Shown: positions 18,186 through 25,786 of the stretch, one piece after another
How the letters are laid out: each line of letters begins with the position of its first letter
How positions within the stretch are numbered: the stretch's first letter is position 1
NCBI RefSeq assembly: GCF_001884105.1
Contig: NZ_MACI01000044.1
Span: 1-39,746 of the forward strand
Source of the DNA: Bacillus luti
Lineage (GTDB): Bacteria; Bacillota; Bacilli; Bacillales; Bacillaceae_G
DNA: 39,746 nucleotides
Direction: 5' to 3'
Program-made: the position numbers and the translations under genes
The notes under the pieces: generated by a model
Seen by the model: only the letters and a program-made list of their open reading frames with translations
Database searches by the model: none
What the model was told of the DNA's origin: nothing

Positions 18186-18194
18186 ATTATAACA
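18186..18194 (-). promoter_or_regulatory. Extended -10 promoter for ytqA-ytqB
   Basis: The minus strand reads TGTTATAAT (extended -10) about 40 bp upstream of the ytqA start. The -35 (CCATCT at 17 bp) is poor, as is common for extended -10 promoters. Confidence 0.5.
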
Positions 18195-18256
18195 TACTCA
18201 TAAGGTTCAGATGGAAGGGACACACTAAAGGGGAATTAAAGCAAGGAGGGACAATT

Positions 18257-18520
18257 ATGGCAGAGCGTCAATCACTTGAATCGTATATTACACAAGCGGA
18301 ACAAGCGGTGGAATATGCGAAAGAACAATTAGACCAAGGTATGAGACAAGAGCATTACAATACGATGGAGTATTCAGATGCACAGTTACAATTAGAGCAA
18401 GCATATAACGATTTACAAACGATGCAACAACATGCGAATGATGAGCAACGTGAGCAGTTAAATAGAGCACGTATGGCAATTCGCCAATTGCAACATCAAA
18501 TGATTATTACACCGCACTAA
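18257..18520 (+). CDS. ytzC: YtzC-like small protein (DUF2524)
   Basis: An 87-residue, Gln/Glu-rich, probably helical coiled-coil protein (ESYITQAEQAVEYAKEQLDQGM...). Length, composition and position next to ytqA match B. subtilis YtzC (DUF2524). Function unknown. The RBS AAGGAGG is strong. A 49-residue gene follows 15 bp later and shares its terminator. Confidence 0.85.
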   Translation: MAERQSLESYITQAEQAVEYAKEQLDQGMRQEHYNTMEYSDAQLQLEQAYNDLQTMQQHANDEQREQLNRARMAIRQLQHQMIITPH

Positions 18521-18535
18521 TAAGGAGTGAATGTA

Positions 18536-18685
18536 ATGGCGAAACGTTCAGATCAAAATAACCCAGAGCAAAAAACACAAAACGGGCATAACGCTGAGTT
18601 TTCGAATGAACTTGATCCAGTTGTTCAAGTGAAACAGCGTAACAGTAAAAAGGGACAACCTCAAAGATCGAAGCAATCAGAGTAG
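18536..18685 (+). CDS. 49-residue hydrophilic protein, unknown function
   Basis: A short ORF with AAGGAG ribosome site at 18522-18527 and ATG 18536. The product is basic, polar and cysteine-free: MAKRSDQNNPEQK at the start, FSNELDPVVQVKQRN in the middle and a Lys/Gln/Arg-rich tail. The composition resembles small spore-core or spore-associated proteins, but I cannot assign a family. It lies between ytzC (15 bp) and a terminator, so it is co-transcribed with ytzC. Confidence 0.75.
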   Translation: MAKRSDQNNPEQKTQNGHNAEFSNELDPVVQVKQRNSKKGQPQRSKQSE

Positions 18686-18716
18686 ACCAGGTCGCAATAT
18701 GACCTGGTTTTATTTT
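18686..18716 (+). terminator. Terminator after the ytzC operon
   Basis: ACCAGGTC pairs with GACCTGGT around a 7-base loop, followed by a T-rich tail. Confidence 0.88.
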
Positions 18717-18722
18717 ATTATA

Positions 18723-18747
18723 TTACAATAACGTAAGATTCCTGTAA
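18723..18747 (+). promoter_or_regulatory. BceR-like operator upstream of the DUF418 gene
   Basis: Half sites TTACA (18723-18727), CGTAA (18732-18736) and TGTAA (18743-18747) match TNACA-N4-TGTAA, the BceR-type site of B. subtilis, with one mismatch. A third half site lies 11 bp on. The spacing is identical to the site at 20133. Confidence 0.6.
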
Positions 18748-18821
18748 GGTTTGTCGATAGTTGTGAGCCACTTTCTCCAGTAGAGTAAGGAAGGATTAAA
18801 TTTTATACAAGGAGTTGCTTT

Positions 18822-19844
18822 ATGGGGAACAATATTACAAACAAACGAATTGATGAGTTAGATTACATTCGTGGCTTCGCATTACTGGGGATTATTTTAG
18901 TAAATATTCTTGCACTACTTAACATTAAAATTCCAGATCCTAATACAGTGGATGCTAGCTATCAAAGGTTTTTATACTTATTTGTAGAAGGTCGTTTCTT
19001 CTCAATCTTCTCATTCTTATTTGGAGTGGGATTCTATATCTTTATCTCTAGGGCAATTGCAAAGGGTAAAAATGGGTATGTTTTATTTTTACGCCGCATA
19101 GTGGCATTATTTATTTTTGGCTACATTCATCAAATGTTTCAACCTGGAGAGGCATTAGCGTTATATGCGATTTGCGGGTTAATCGTTTTACCGTTTTATA
19201 AAGCGAAAAAAGAAGTGAATCTAGTACTAGGGCTTATTTTGACAATTACCTTCAGTGTAATGGGTGCTAAAGAATTTTTACCGCTAGGTCTAATTTTATT
19301 AGGGCTTGCTGCAGGACAGTATAAAGTGTTTGAAAATCTTTCAGCGAAAATAAAGCAAGTCGCTATTTTTACAGCTATTATGTTTGTTTTAAGTGTGGCA
19401 GCTGTATGGTATCAATATGGGCATGTTCCTGCTGAACCATTTATAAATATGATACTTGAGAGTGAGGATGGAACTTTGAATGCTGCAAGCCAATTCTTAA
19501 AAATTGGCGTTACAGTTGGACCAATCATTTCAGCCTTCTATGTAGGAGCATTAATTTTATTGCTTCAACTAAAACCAGTTCAAACAGTATTAGCACCACT
19601 GAAATACTACGGTCGTATGGCGTTAACAAATTATATTGGACAAACTGCAATGATTTTAATCGCAGGAAGTGTATTTAACTTTGCAGAAAACTTAACTTAC
19701 ATGCAGACGTTATATGTGTGTATTGCAATTTACGTAATTCAAATTGTATTTAGCGTAATTTGGATGAAGATCTTTAAAATGGGTCCACTAGAATGGATTT
19801 GGCGTGTTATTACGTATTGGATGGTAACACCTTTAAAGAAATAA
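18822..19844 (+). CDS. DUF418 family membrane protein
   Basis: This 340-residue polytopic protein has about eight to ten helices. It starts RIDELDYIRGFALLGIILVNI, the DUF418/YeiB-type beginning related to acyltransferase-3 membrane proteins, and ends with the DUF418 block YYGRMALTNYIGQTA. Function is not established for the family; transport or acylation of envelope molecules has been suggested. The RBS AAGGAG lies before ATG 18822. The upstream operator matches that of the bceAB-like genes, suggesting a role in the antimicrobial-peptide stress response. Its TAA stop is part of the ATAAA flank of the following bcr1-like repeat. Confidence 0.88.
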   Translation: MGNNITNKRIDELDYIRGFALLGIILVNILALLNIKIPDPNTVDASYQRFLYLFVEGRFFSIFSFLFGVGFYIFISRAIAKGKNGYVLFLRRIVALFIFGYIHQMFQPGEALALYAICGLIVLPFYKAKKEVNLVLGLILTITFSVMGAKEFLPLGLILLGLAAGQYKVFENLSAKIKQVAIFTAIMFVLSVAAVWYQYGHVPAEPFINMILESEDGTLNAASQFLKIGVTVGPIISAFYVGALILLLQLKPVQTVLAPLKYYGRMALTNYIGQTAMILIAGSVFNFAENLTYMQTLYVCIAIYVIQIVFSVIWMKIFKMGPLEWIWRVITYWMVTPLKK

Positions 19845-19998
19845 AGTGAAACTTTAATCAGTGGGGGTTTTCTTCATCCCCCACTGATTATTAGCCTTCA
19901 CCAATCGGACTTTTATGGGCAGTTGATCCCCCACCTAACTTTTTTGCTTTCGCTGAATTTTGAGGTGGGGGTCTTACTGCCCATTAAAGTGGGATAAA
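19841..19998 (+). repeat. bcr1-like repeat with intact ATAAA target duplication
   Basis: A 148-bp element (19846-19993) is flanked by perfect ATAAA copies at 19841-19845 and 19994-19998. It contains a 12-bp terminal hairpin (AATCAGTGGGGG with its complement, 10-base loop), an inner pair GGTGGGGG/CCCCCACC and TGGGCAGT with a matching ACTGCCCA. Size, ends and the TTTAT/ATAAA duplication fit bcr1, a B. cereus-group repeat with mobile-element properties. It encodes no protein. It lies between the DUF418 stop codon and its terminator. Confidence 0.88.
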
Positions 19999-20006
19999 GA
20001 GAGAAG

Positions 20007-20041
20007 TGGGCTGTTCCTTTTGTGGAACAGCCCATTTTTTA
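20007..20041 (+). terminator. Terminator of the DUF418 gene, beyond the bcr1 repeat
   Basis: TGGGCTGTTCC pairs with GGAACAGCCCA around a 6-base loop, followed by six Ts. Confidence 0.92.
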
Positions 20042-20050
20042 TTGTTATCT

Positions 20051-20110
20051 TTTTCGGTAAGTCGATATTACTTGTCGAAGCGTTAATGAAATTTCATTTA
20101 TCAACGAACC
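20051..20110 (+). repeat. Short dispersed repeat, copy A
   Basis: It shares GGTAAGTCGATAT and, about 24 bp later, AATTTCATTTAYCAACRAACC with 25621-25681, with the same spacing to within a few bases. Its ends are only imperfectly complementary. Both copies sit just after a terminator. Confidence 0.6.
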
Positions 20111-20132
20111 TTACACACTTATCTTTTTTATA

Positions 20133-20157
20133 TTACAAAAGTGTAAGGTAAATGTAA
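20133..20157 (+). promoter_or_regulatory. BceR-like operator upstream of the bceAB-type operon
   Basis: TTACA (20133-20137)-AAAG-TGTAA (20142-20146) is an exact TNACA-N4-TGTAA site, followed 11 bp on by TGTAA (20153-20157). Such sites bind BceR-type regulators activating peptide-detoxification ABC transporters. Confidence 0.7.
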
Positions 20158-20229
20158 TGTTAACAAATAGCAGTTCATCTCCAAAAGGCGCAAAATAGGT
20201 AATGGAAAAACAAGCGTAGGAGGATATAT

Positions 20230-20991
20230 ATGACGAAACCAGTTGTAGACGTAAAAAACGTTCAAAAAGTGTACGGTAAAAAAGGTGAGAACCAATCACA
20301 CGCGTTAAAAGGTGTTTCATTCTCAATTCAAGAGGGTGAGTTTGTAGGAATTATGGGACCATCTGGTTCTGGTAAAACGACATTATTAAATGTAATTTCC
20401 ACGCTTGATAAAGCAACGGGCGGCGTTGTTGAAATTGCGGGTACGGATATTACAAAAATGAAGCAAGGTGAGCTTTCTGATTTCCGTTCACAAAAATTAG
20501 GATTCATCTTCCAAGATTTTAACTTGTTAGAAAACCTATCTATTTATGAAAACATCGCACTTCCACTATCTCTTCAAGGTGTTCCATCACGTAATATTGG
20601 ACCAAAAGTCGAGAAGGTAGCGGGTATGTTAGGAATTACAGAAATCCTTCAAAAGTATCCATCTGAAGTATCTGGTGGACAAAAGCAACGTTCGGCAGCA
20701 GCACGCGCATTAGTGCATGAGCCAGCAATTATTTTAGGGGACGAGCCAACAGGAGCGCTTGATTCTAAAAATGCAACGAGTTTACTTGATGCAATGACAA
20801 ACTTAAATAAAGATCAAGGTGTATCTATTATGATGGTTACACATGATCCGTACAGTGCAAGTTACTGTCAACGTATTTTATTCATTCAAGATGGTGAGCT
20901 ATATAAAGAAATTCACCGCGGTGGTACGCGTGAAGAGTTCTATAAAGAAATTTTAGATGTACTTGCAGATTTAGGTACACAAAAAGCGTAA
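20230..20991 (+). CDS. BceA-type ABC transporter ATP-binding protein
   Basis: This 253-residue ABC ATPase of the MacB/LolD/BceA group has Walker A GPSGSGKTT (about 45-53), Q-loop FQDFNLLENLS, signature VSGGQKQR, Walker B ILGDEPTGALD and H-switch VTHD. It pairs with the FtsX-like permease 18 bp downstream. Such transporters remove bacitracin, lantibiotics or similar cell-wall peptides from their lipid II-cycle targets and also signal to a BceRS kinase. The upstream operator fits. No kinase/regulator pair lies beside it, so control is in trans. The RBS TAGGAGGA precedes ATG 20230. Confidence 0.92.
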   Translation: MTKPVVDVKNVQKVYGKKGENQSHALKGVSFSIQEGEFVGIMGPSGSGKTTLLNVISTLDKATGGVVEIAGTDITKMKQGELSDFRSQKLGFIFQDFNLLENLSIYENIALPLSLQGVPSRNIGPKVEKVAGMLGITEILQKYPSEVSGGQKQRSAAARALVHEPAIILGDEPTGALDSKNATSLLDAMTNLNKDQGVSIMMVTHDPYSASYCQRILFIQDGELYKEIHRGGTREEFYKEILDVLADLGTQKA

Positions 20992-21009
20992 GAAAGGAGG
21001 TTCTAGTAC

Positions 21010-22869
21010 ATGTTATTCAAACTTTCCATGTCAGGGCTAAAAAGTAAGTTGAAAGATTATATCGTCTTACTTGTCGGTCTTGTCATGTCTATCTCAATTT
21101 TTTATATGTTCCAAACGTTAGCGCTGAATAAAGCATTTATCGAATCTAACTCAGTTATTCAATCAATTGGATTCGTATTCCAAGCAGGTTCATTTTTACT
21201 AGCAATCATAACCTTCTTCTATATTTTATATGCAAACTCTTTCTTATTATCTCTTCGTCAAAAAGAGTTTGGTATGTATATGATGTTAGGAGCAAAAAAG
21301 CATAAAGTTACATTACTTATGTTTATTGAAACAATTGTATTAGGTGCTGCATCTCTTGCGATTGGTATTACAGTTGGTGTAGGACTTGCAGAAGGTATCG
21401 GACAGTTATTAATGAAACAATTAGAGTTTGCTGGTGAAGGGTATAAAGCATTTTACCTGCCATCTATGACTGTTACTTGTATTTTCTTCTTTGCATTATT
21501 TGTACTATCAGCAATTATGAATAGTATTAAGTTATCACGTATTTCTGTATTGCAACTTGTACATGCAGATGCACAAACAGAGCGTGTTGCAGTAAAAGGA
21601 AAAATGACAGGTTTGGTTGCATTCCTAGCAGTTATTTTATTAGGAATTGGCTATGCATCAATGATTTATATGGAAAAACTAAGAGAAATGGGAATCCTTA
21701 TTGCATTAATTACAACAACAGCTGGTACTTACATGCTATTTGGATCACTTCTCCCGGTTATTATTAAAAAGTTAAAAAGTAATAAAAAGCGTAGTGAAAA
21801 AGGACTTAACGCATTTACGTTTGCACAATTAAATTTCCGTATTAATAGTTTAACGAAGGTGCTTGCGACAGTAGCTATGTTAGTTGCTCTTGGAGCCGGT
21901 GCAATTTCAGGTGGTATGGCGTTTAAAAATAACGTTATAAAAATGGTTGATGGTTTCGTAATATATGATTCAGTAGTTCATAATCCAACTGCTGAAGAAA
22001 AGAAAGTTTTAGACGGTATTACATTTAAAGAGAAAAGTGAATATCGTTACAAAGTCGATGATAAATACGTTTACTATGTAAAAGAGGATTTAGAGAAAAA
22101 TCGTCCTTTAGTAAGAGATATGGCAAATATGAAATCGATGAAGGATTTAGTGAACACGAAGAAAGTTTCAGCGGACCTGCCAGTAGGTGCAGTTTCTAGA
22201 GAAATGAATGAAAAAGATGCGAATGCTAAAGCACTTCCAGAAGAATGGGACGAGGCTTTCAGAACAATCCAGCCATTCTACGTACATGAAGATCATGCAA
22301 TTAAAATTGTAGATCAAAAAATGTACGATACTGTAAATGGTAAAGAAGGAATCGTATTTACTGGAAAAACAGATGATTTTGAAGCACACACAAAAGAATG
22401 GAAAAAACTTGATGAGTTGCAGCTAGATAAATATAAAAATATACAAGCTGAAAGATTAGATAGTAAATATCAAGCTTACGACATGTTCTACGGAGTTGCG
22501 AGCGGAACGGTGTTTATGGGATTCTTCCTTGGAATTGCTTTCTTAGCAATGATGGCAAGTTGTTTAATGTTTAAAATTCTTTCAGGTGCATCAAAAGATA
22601 TTACGCGTTATCAAATGCTTCGTAAAATCGGTGTGCGCCGTGAATTATTAACGAAATCAATTTATAAAGAGTTATTCTTAGTATTCCTATTCCCTGCAAT
22701 TGTAGGTATTGCTCACGTATTGGTAGGTATGAATATTTTCGGATTTATTTTAATCGATCCGTACTTCCGTATTTGGGTACCAATTGTAATTTTCGTAGTT
22801 ATTTACACGATTTATTACTTCATTACTGTTCAATTGTATAAAGGAATTGTTCTTCCGAAAGAAGATTAA
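21010..22869 (+). CDS. BceB-type FtsX-like ABC permease
   Basis: This 619-residue permease has the BceB architecture: about ten membrane helices and one large extracellular domain (about 305-495) between helices 7 and 8, plus FtsX-like blocks at both ends. The beginning MLFKLSMSGLKSKLKDYIVLL and the SLRQKEFGMYMMLGAKK segment are typical; B. subtilis BceB is of similar length. The large outer domain gives substrate specificity and signals to the cognate kinase. It overlaps no gene and is followed by a terminator, so the operon has two genes. The exact antibiotic cannot be predicted. Confidence 0.92.
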   Translation: MLFKLSMSGLKSKLKDYIVLLVGLVMSISIFYMFQTLALNKAFIESNSVIQSIGFVFQAGSFLLAIITFFYILYANSFLLSLRQKEFGMYMMLGAKKHKVTLLMFIETIVLGAASLAIGITVGVGLAEGIGQLLMKQLEFAGEGYKAFYLPSMTVTCIFFFALFVLSAIMNSIKLSRISVLQLVHADAQTERVAVKGKMTGLVAFLAVILLGIGYASMIYMEKLREMGILIALITTTAGTYMLFGSLLPVIIKKLKSNKKRSEKGLNAFTFAQLNFRINSLTKVLATVAMLVALGAGAISGGMAFKNNVIKMVDGFVIYDSVVHNPTAEEKKVLDGITFKEKSEYRYKVDDKYVYYVKEDLEKNRPLVRDMANMKSMKDLVNTKKVSADLPVGAVSREMNEKDANAKALPEEWDEAFRTIQPFYVHEDHAIKIVDQKMYDTVNGKEGIVFTGKTDDFEAHTKEWKKLDELQLDKYKNIQAERLDSKYQAYDMFYGVASGTVFMGFFLGIAFLAMMASCLMFKILSGASKDITRYQMLRKIGVRRELLTKSIYKELFLVFLFPAIVGIAHVLVGMNIFGFILIDPYFRIWVPIVIFVVIYTIYYFITVQLYKGIVLPKED

Positions 22870-22874
22870 TAGGT

Positions 22875-22904
22875 AAAAAGCCGAGTGAATGCGCTCGGCT
22901 TTTT
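22875..22904 (+). terminator. Terminator of the bceAB-like operon
   Basis: AAAAAGCCGAG pairs with CTCGGCTTTTT around an 8-base loop. Confidence 0.93.
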
Positions 22905-23222
22905 GTATTTTCAGAAAAAACACTTTAATGTTACTGAAATATATAATATAATATAAATAAGTAACATAAAATAAAAGTAGAAGCAGCTCGATAAGGAAAG
23001 GAGGAATCTGATCTGTAGAAAGAAGCTGAACCTTTTATCCCCACACCTTTTTCTAACCACACTGTATTTGTACAATCGTAAGTTTCCACATTAAAAATTG
23101 CCGAGACCACAGAAGTATATTGTAAAAATAATGGATAAGACATGGAAATCCCATAGCATGATAAGGTAAAATGGACAACATGATGAGAAAATTACCGTTC
23201 ATAAGATGAGGAGAATACATGT
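22905..23222. other. Non-coding stretch with an inverted repeat
   Basis: No convincing gene is seen here. ATGTTACT (22928-22935) and AGTAACAT (22960-22967) form an 8-bp inverted repeat around an AT-rich core with TATAAT-like sequences, possibly a promoter/operator. A good ribosome site AAAGGAGG at about 22997 has no ORF of any length behind it, which may mark a decayed gene. A 70-codon minus-strand reading frame has no start signals. Confidence 0.4.
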
Positions 23223-23789
23223 ATGGAAGTTGTAGAGGCATTAAAAGATATAAGCCAAATTGAGGCTATGAAAAAGTATTTAAAAGAGCACTCACAGCGA
23301 GATTATCTTTTATTTGTTATTGGAATTAACACAGGATTAAAGATTACTGAGCTACTTAGTATGAAATTTGAAGAGGTATTAAATGAAGATGGAACTGTTA
23401 AAGAGTTTTATTCTCTTCCTGTGAAAGATGAAAAATTTAAACAAGATATTTATTTAAATACAAAAGTAAAAGAAGCGCTGTTAGATTACGCACAATCTAT
23501 CGATGTGAAAAGAGAAAATTACGTATTTCAATCTAATAAAACAACAAATTCAATTACGCGCCAACAAGCGTATCGTGTAATTCATAGTGCTGCGGAAGCA
23601 GTTGGAATTGTTGGGAAGATTGGAACGAACTCAATGAGAAAAACATTTGGGTTTCATGCGTACAAAAGAGGAATAGCGATTGCACTATTGCAAAAACACT
23701 TTCACCATGCAACACCTTCAGAGACATTGAAGTATTTGGGAATCTCAAAAGATGAAGAATTTAAAACGGAGATTGATGTAGATTTATAA
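23223..23789 (+). CDS. Tyrosine-recombinase-like protein with altered catalytic residues
   Basis: A 188-residue protein matching only the catalytic domain of phage integrases, with no N-terminal core-binding domain, similar in size to B. subtilis YoeC. The first catalytic Arg (usually GLRxxE) is Lys40 (GLKITEL), and the His of HxxR is Asn136 (NSMR). Arg139, His162 and the nucleophile Tyr171 are still in register. The gene is intact with RBS GAGGAG. khtT follows 34 bp later without a terminator, so they may be co-transcribed. It may be a recombinase with reduced or changed activity, or a DNA-binding protein derived from one. No att-like repeats were seen around it. Confidence 0.82.
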   Translation: MEVVEALKDISQIEAMKKYLKEHSQRDYLLFVIGINTGLKITELLSMKFEEVLNEDGTVKEFYSLPVKDEKFKQDIYLNTKVKEALLDYAQSIDVKRENYVFQSNKTTNSITRQQAYRVIHSAAEAVGIVGKIGTNSMRKTFGFHAYKRGIAIALLQKHFHHATPSETLKYLGISKDEEFKTEIDVDL

Positions 23790-23823
23790 AAGCCGTAACT
23801 AAAAACCTTAGGAGGCGGAAAAT

Positions 23824-24321
23824 ATGAATATTAGAGAAAGTGAACTTCCGGGCATTGGTTGTAAATTTGAAGTAATTACAAAAGGTAATGAAAAAATGGT
23901 TATCGTTATTCACGATGATGGCCGAAGAGAAATGTATCATTTTGATGCGGATCATGATGAGAGTATTTCAAGTATTTCTCTTCGCGATTCTGAAGCAAGA
24001 CAAATCGCAGCTATATTAGGTGGAATGGTGTATAGACCACAAGCGTTAGACACGATTGAAATGGCTTTTGAAGGATTATCAATTGAATGGTTTAAGGTGG
24101 AGAATCATGCACCAGTCGTACAAGAAACAATTGGTAGCTTACATGTCAGAAAAACATATAATGTAACGATTATTGCTATTTTAAAAAAGAATATGAAGAA
24201 ATTCTTTAATCCAGGTCCAGACTCTATTATTGAAGCTGGCGATATGCTCGTGCTATCGGGTGAAAGACATGAAGTGAAAAGAATTATTAATGAATTGCTT
24301 TCAGCCGGAGGTGACTCATAA
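23824..24321 (+). CDS. khtT: KhtT: regulatory RCK subunit of the K+/H+ antiporter
   Basis: A 165-residue cytoplasmic protein, the same length as B. subtilis KhtT. The N-terminal domain (about 1-75) is followed by an RCK_C/TrkA_C domain (about 80-160, including IEAGDMLVLSGERHEVKRI). In B. subtilis KhtT gates KhtU and binds c-di-AMP. The RBS TAGGAGGCGG precedes ATG 23824. Its stop is four bases before the khtU start, and its last codons contain khtU's ribosome site. khtS, the third gene of the B. subtilis operon, is absent; a recombinase-like gene is in its place. Confidence 0.92.
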   Translation: MNIRESELPGIGCKFEVITKGNEKMVIVIHDDGRREMYHFDADHDESISSISLRDSEARQIAAILGGMVYRPQALDTIEMAFEGLSIEWFKVENHAPVVQETIGSLHVRKTYNVTIIAILKKNMKKFFNPGPDSIIEAGDMLVLSGERHEVKRIINELLSAGGDS

Positions 24322-24324
24322 TCG

Positions 24325-25548
24325 ATGAATACTTTAGTCTTTGAAGTTGGAACTGCGTTAGTATTAGTCGCTTTTGCAGCTATTCTCGCTGCAAAGTTAA
24401 AGTTCTCGATTATTCCGTTTCTCATTATACTCGGTATGCTAGTAGGGCCTCATGCCCCGGATTTAGGGCTTATCGATTTAAGATTTATTGAAAGCGGAGA
24501 AGTTATTTCCTTCCTCGGCCGTATTGGCGTCATATTCCTCCTATTCTATTTAGGTTTAGAATTCTCAATAAAAAAATTAATTAAATCAGGAAAGTCGATT
24601 GCTTTTGGGGGAACCGTTCATATATCACTTAATTTTATATTAGGTTTACTTTACGGATATATAATGGGTTTCCCCTTATTAGAAACATTAATCATTGCTG
24701 GAATCATAACAATTTCATCAAGTGCAATTGTTGCAAAGGTAATTGTTGATTTAAGAAGATCTGGTAATAAAGAGACTGAACTTATTTTAGGAATTATTAT
24801 GTTCGATGATATCTTTTTAGCTGTATATTTGTCAGTCGTTTCAGGGTTAGTACTCGGTGGTGCAACATCATTTGTAGGTGCTCTTACATCGGTGTTAATC
24901 GCAGTAGGGTATATGCTGCTATTCTTTGTAATCGCTAGAAAAGCTACGCCGTTCTTAAATAAAATATTAGATATTTCGTCAAATGAAATTTTTATTATCG
25001 TAATATTCGCTATTTTATTCTTTGTAGCAGGATTTTCAGAAACAATTCATGTTGCTGAGGCGATTGGAGCGTTATTGTTAGGACTCGTCTTTTCTGAAAC
25101 AGAGCATAGTGATCGTATTGAGCATCTCGTCGTTCCATTTCGTGATTTCTTTGGAGCCATATTCTTTTTCAGCTTCGGTTTAAGTATAGATCCGTTTTCA
25201 CTTGGTGGAGCAGTGTGGTTGGCGTTGGGAGCAGTTCTTATTACGCTCATCGGTAATTTTACCGCGGGAATGCTTGCCGGACGTAAAGCCGGATTATCAC
25301 ATAAAGCTTCCACAAACATTGGATTAACTCTCGTATCGCGCGGGGAATTCTCTATTATTGTCGCGAATATTGGCATTGCGGGTGGCTTAATGGCAACGAT
25401 TAAACCGTTCTCTGCACTGTACGTTTTAATATTAGCATCATTAGGACCTTTATTAACGAAGGAGTCTGGAAGAATATATACCTTGCTAGATAAAATGTTT
25501 AAATGGAGCGCTAAAGAACATGCGAAAAGAGAAAAAGAAGTTGGATAA
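24325..25548 (+). CDS. khtU: KhtU: CPA2 K+/H+ antiporter
   Basis: A 407-residue antiporter with about 12-13 membrane helices and the CPA2/Kef-type core: LGMLVGPHAPDLGLI near the start, LGRIGVIFLLFYLGLEFS and the ion-site helix region ITISSSAIVAKVIVDL. Family members expel K+ in exchange for protons, controlled by the RCK partner KhtT and by c-di-AMP. GGAGGTGA within the end of khtT is its ribosome site, which couples the two. The operon ends at the long palindrome at about 25550. Confidence 0.93.
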   Translation: MNTLVFEVGTALVLVAFAAILAAKLKFSIIPFLIILGMLVGPHAPDLGLIDLRFIESGEVISFLGRIGVIFLLFYLGLEFSIKKLIKSGKSIAFGGTVHISLNFILGLLYGYIMGFPLLETLIIAGIITISSSAIVAKVIVDLRRSGNKETELILGIIMFDDIFLAVYLSVVSGLVLGGATSFVGALTSVLIAVGYMLLFFVIARKATPFLNKILDISSNEIFIIVIFAILFFVAGFSETIHVAEAIGALLLGLVFSETEHSDRIEHLVVPFRDFFGAIFFFSFGLSIDPFSLGGAVWLALGAVLITLIGNFTAGMLAGRKAGLSHKASTNIGLTLVSRGEFSIIVANIGIAGGLMATIKPFSALYVLILASLGPLLTKESGRIYTLLDKMFKWSAKEHAKREKEVG

Positions 25549-25549
25549 T

Positions 25550-25600
25550 ATAAATAAGAGGAGACTGCATGAAATTCATGCAGTCTCCTCTTATTTATAT
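25550..25600 (+). terminator. Long palindromic stem-loop after khtU
   Basis: A near-perfect inverted repeat of about 25 bp (core AAGAGGAGACTGCATG with its complement) has a very short central turn at 25573-25575. There is no strong T-run downstream, though the arms carry AT-rich ends. It probably terminates khtTU. Confidence 0.75.
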
Positions 25601-25620
25601 ATCGTTAATGATGTCATTTC

Positions 25621-25681
25621 TTGTTGGTAAGTCGATATATTTTTAAGCAGCAATCAATATAATTTCATTTACCAACAAACC
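25621..25681 (+). repeat. Short dispersed repeat, copy B
   Basis: Partner of the element at 20051-20110. Here the ends form a perfect 10-bp inverted repeat, TTGTTGGTAA (25621-25630) and TTACCAACAA (25669-25678). With the conserved GTCGATAT and AATTTCATTT blocks it looks like a small non-coding repeat (MITE-like or a folded RNA). Confidence 0.6.
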
Positions 25682-25786
25682 ATTATCTGAATTTCATCAA
25701 CTATTAATCAGTTGCCTTCCTATTTAAAAACGACTACAATTTTACTGTTATAGATGAACGAAAAAAATAGAATAGGAGGGGAGACT

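Noticed and set aside
23223-23789. Prophage or integrative element marked by the recombinase gene
   Set aside because: Neighbours are ordinary chromosomal genes, there are no attachment-site repeats or phage genes, and catalytic residues are altered.
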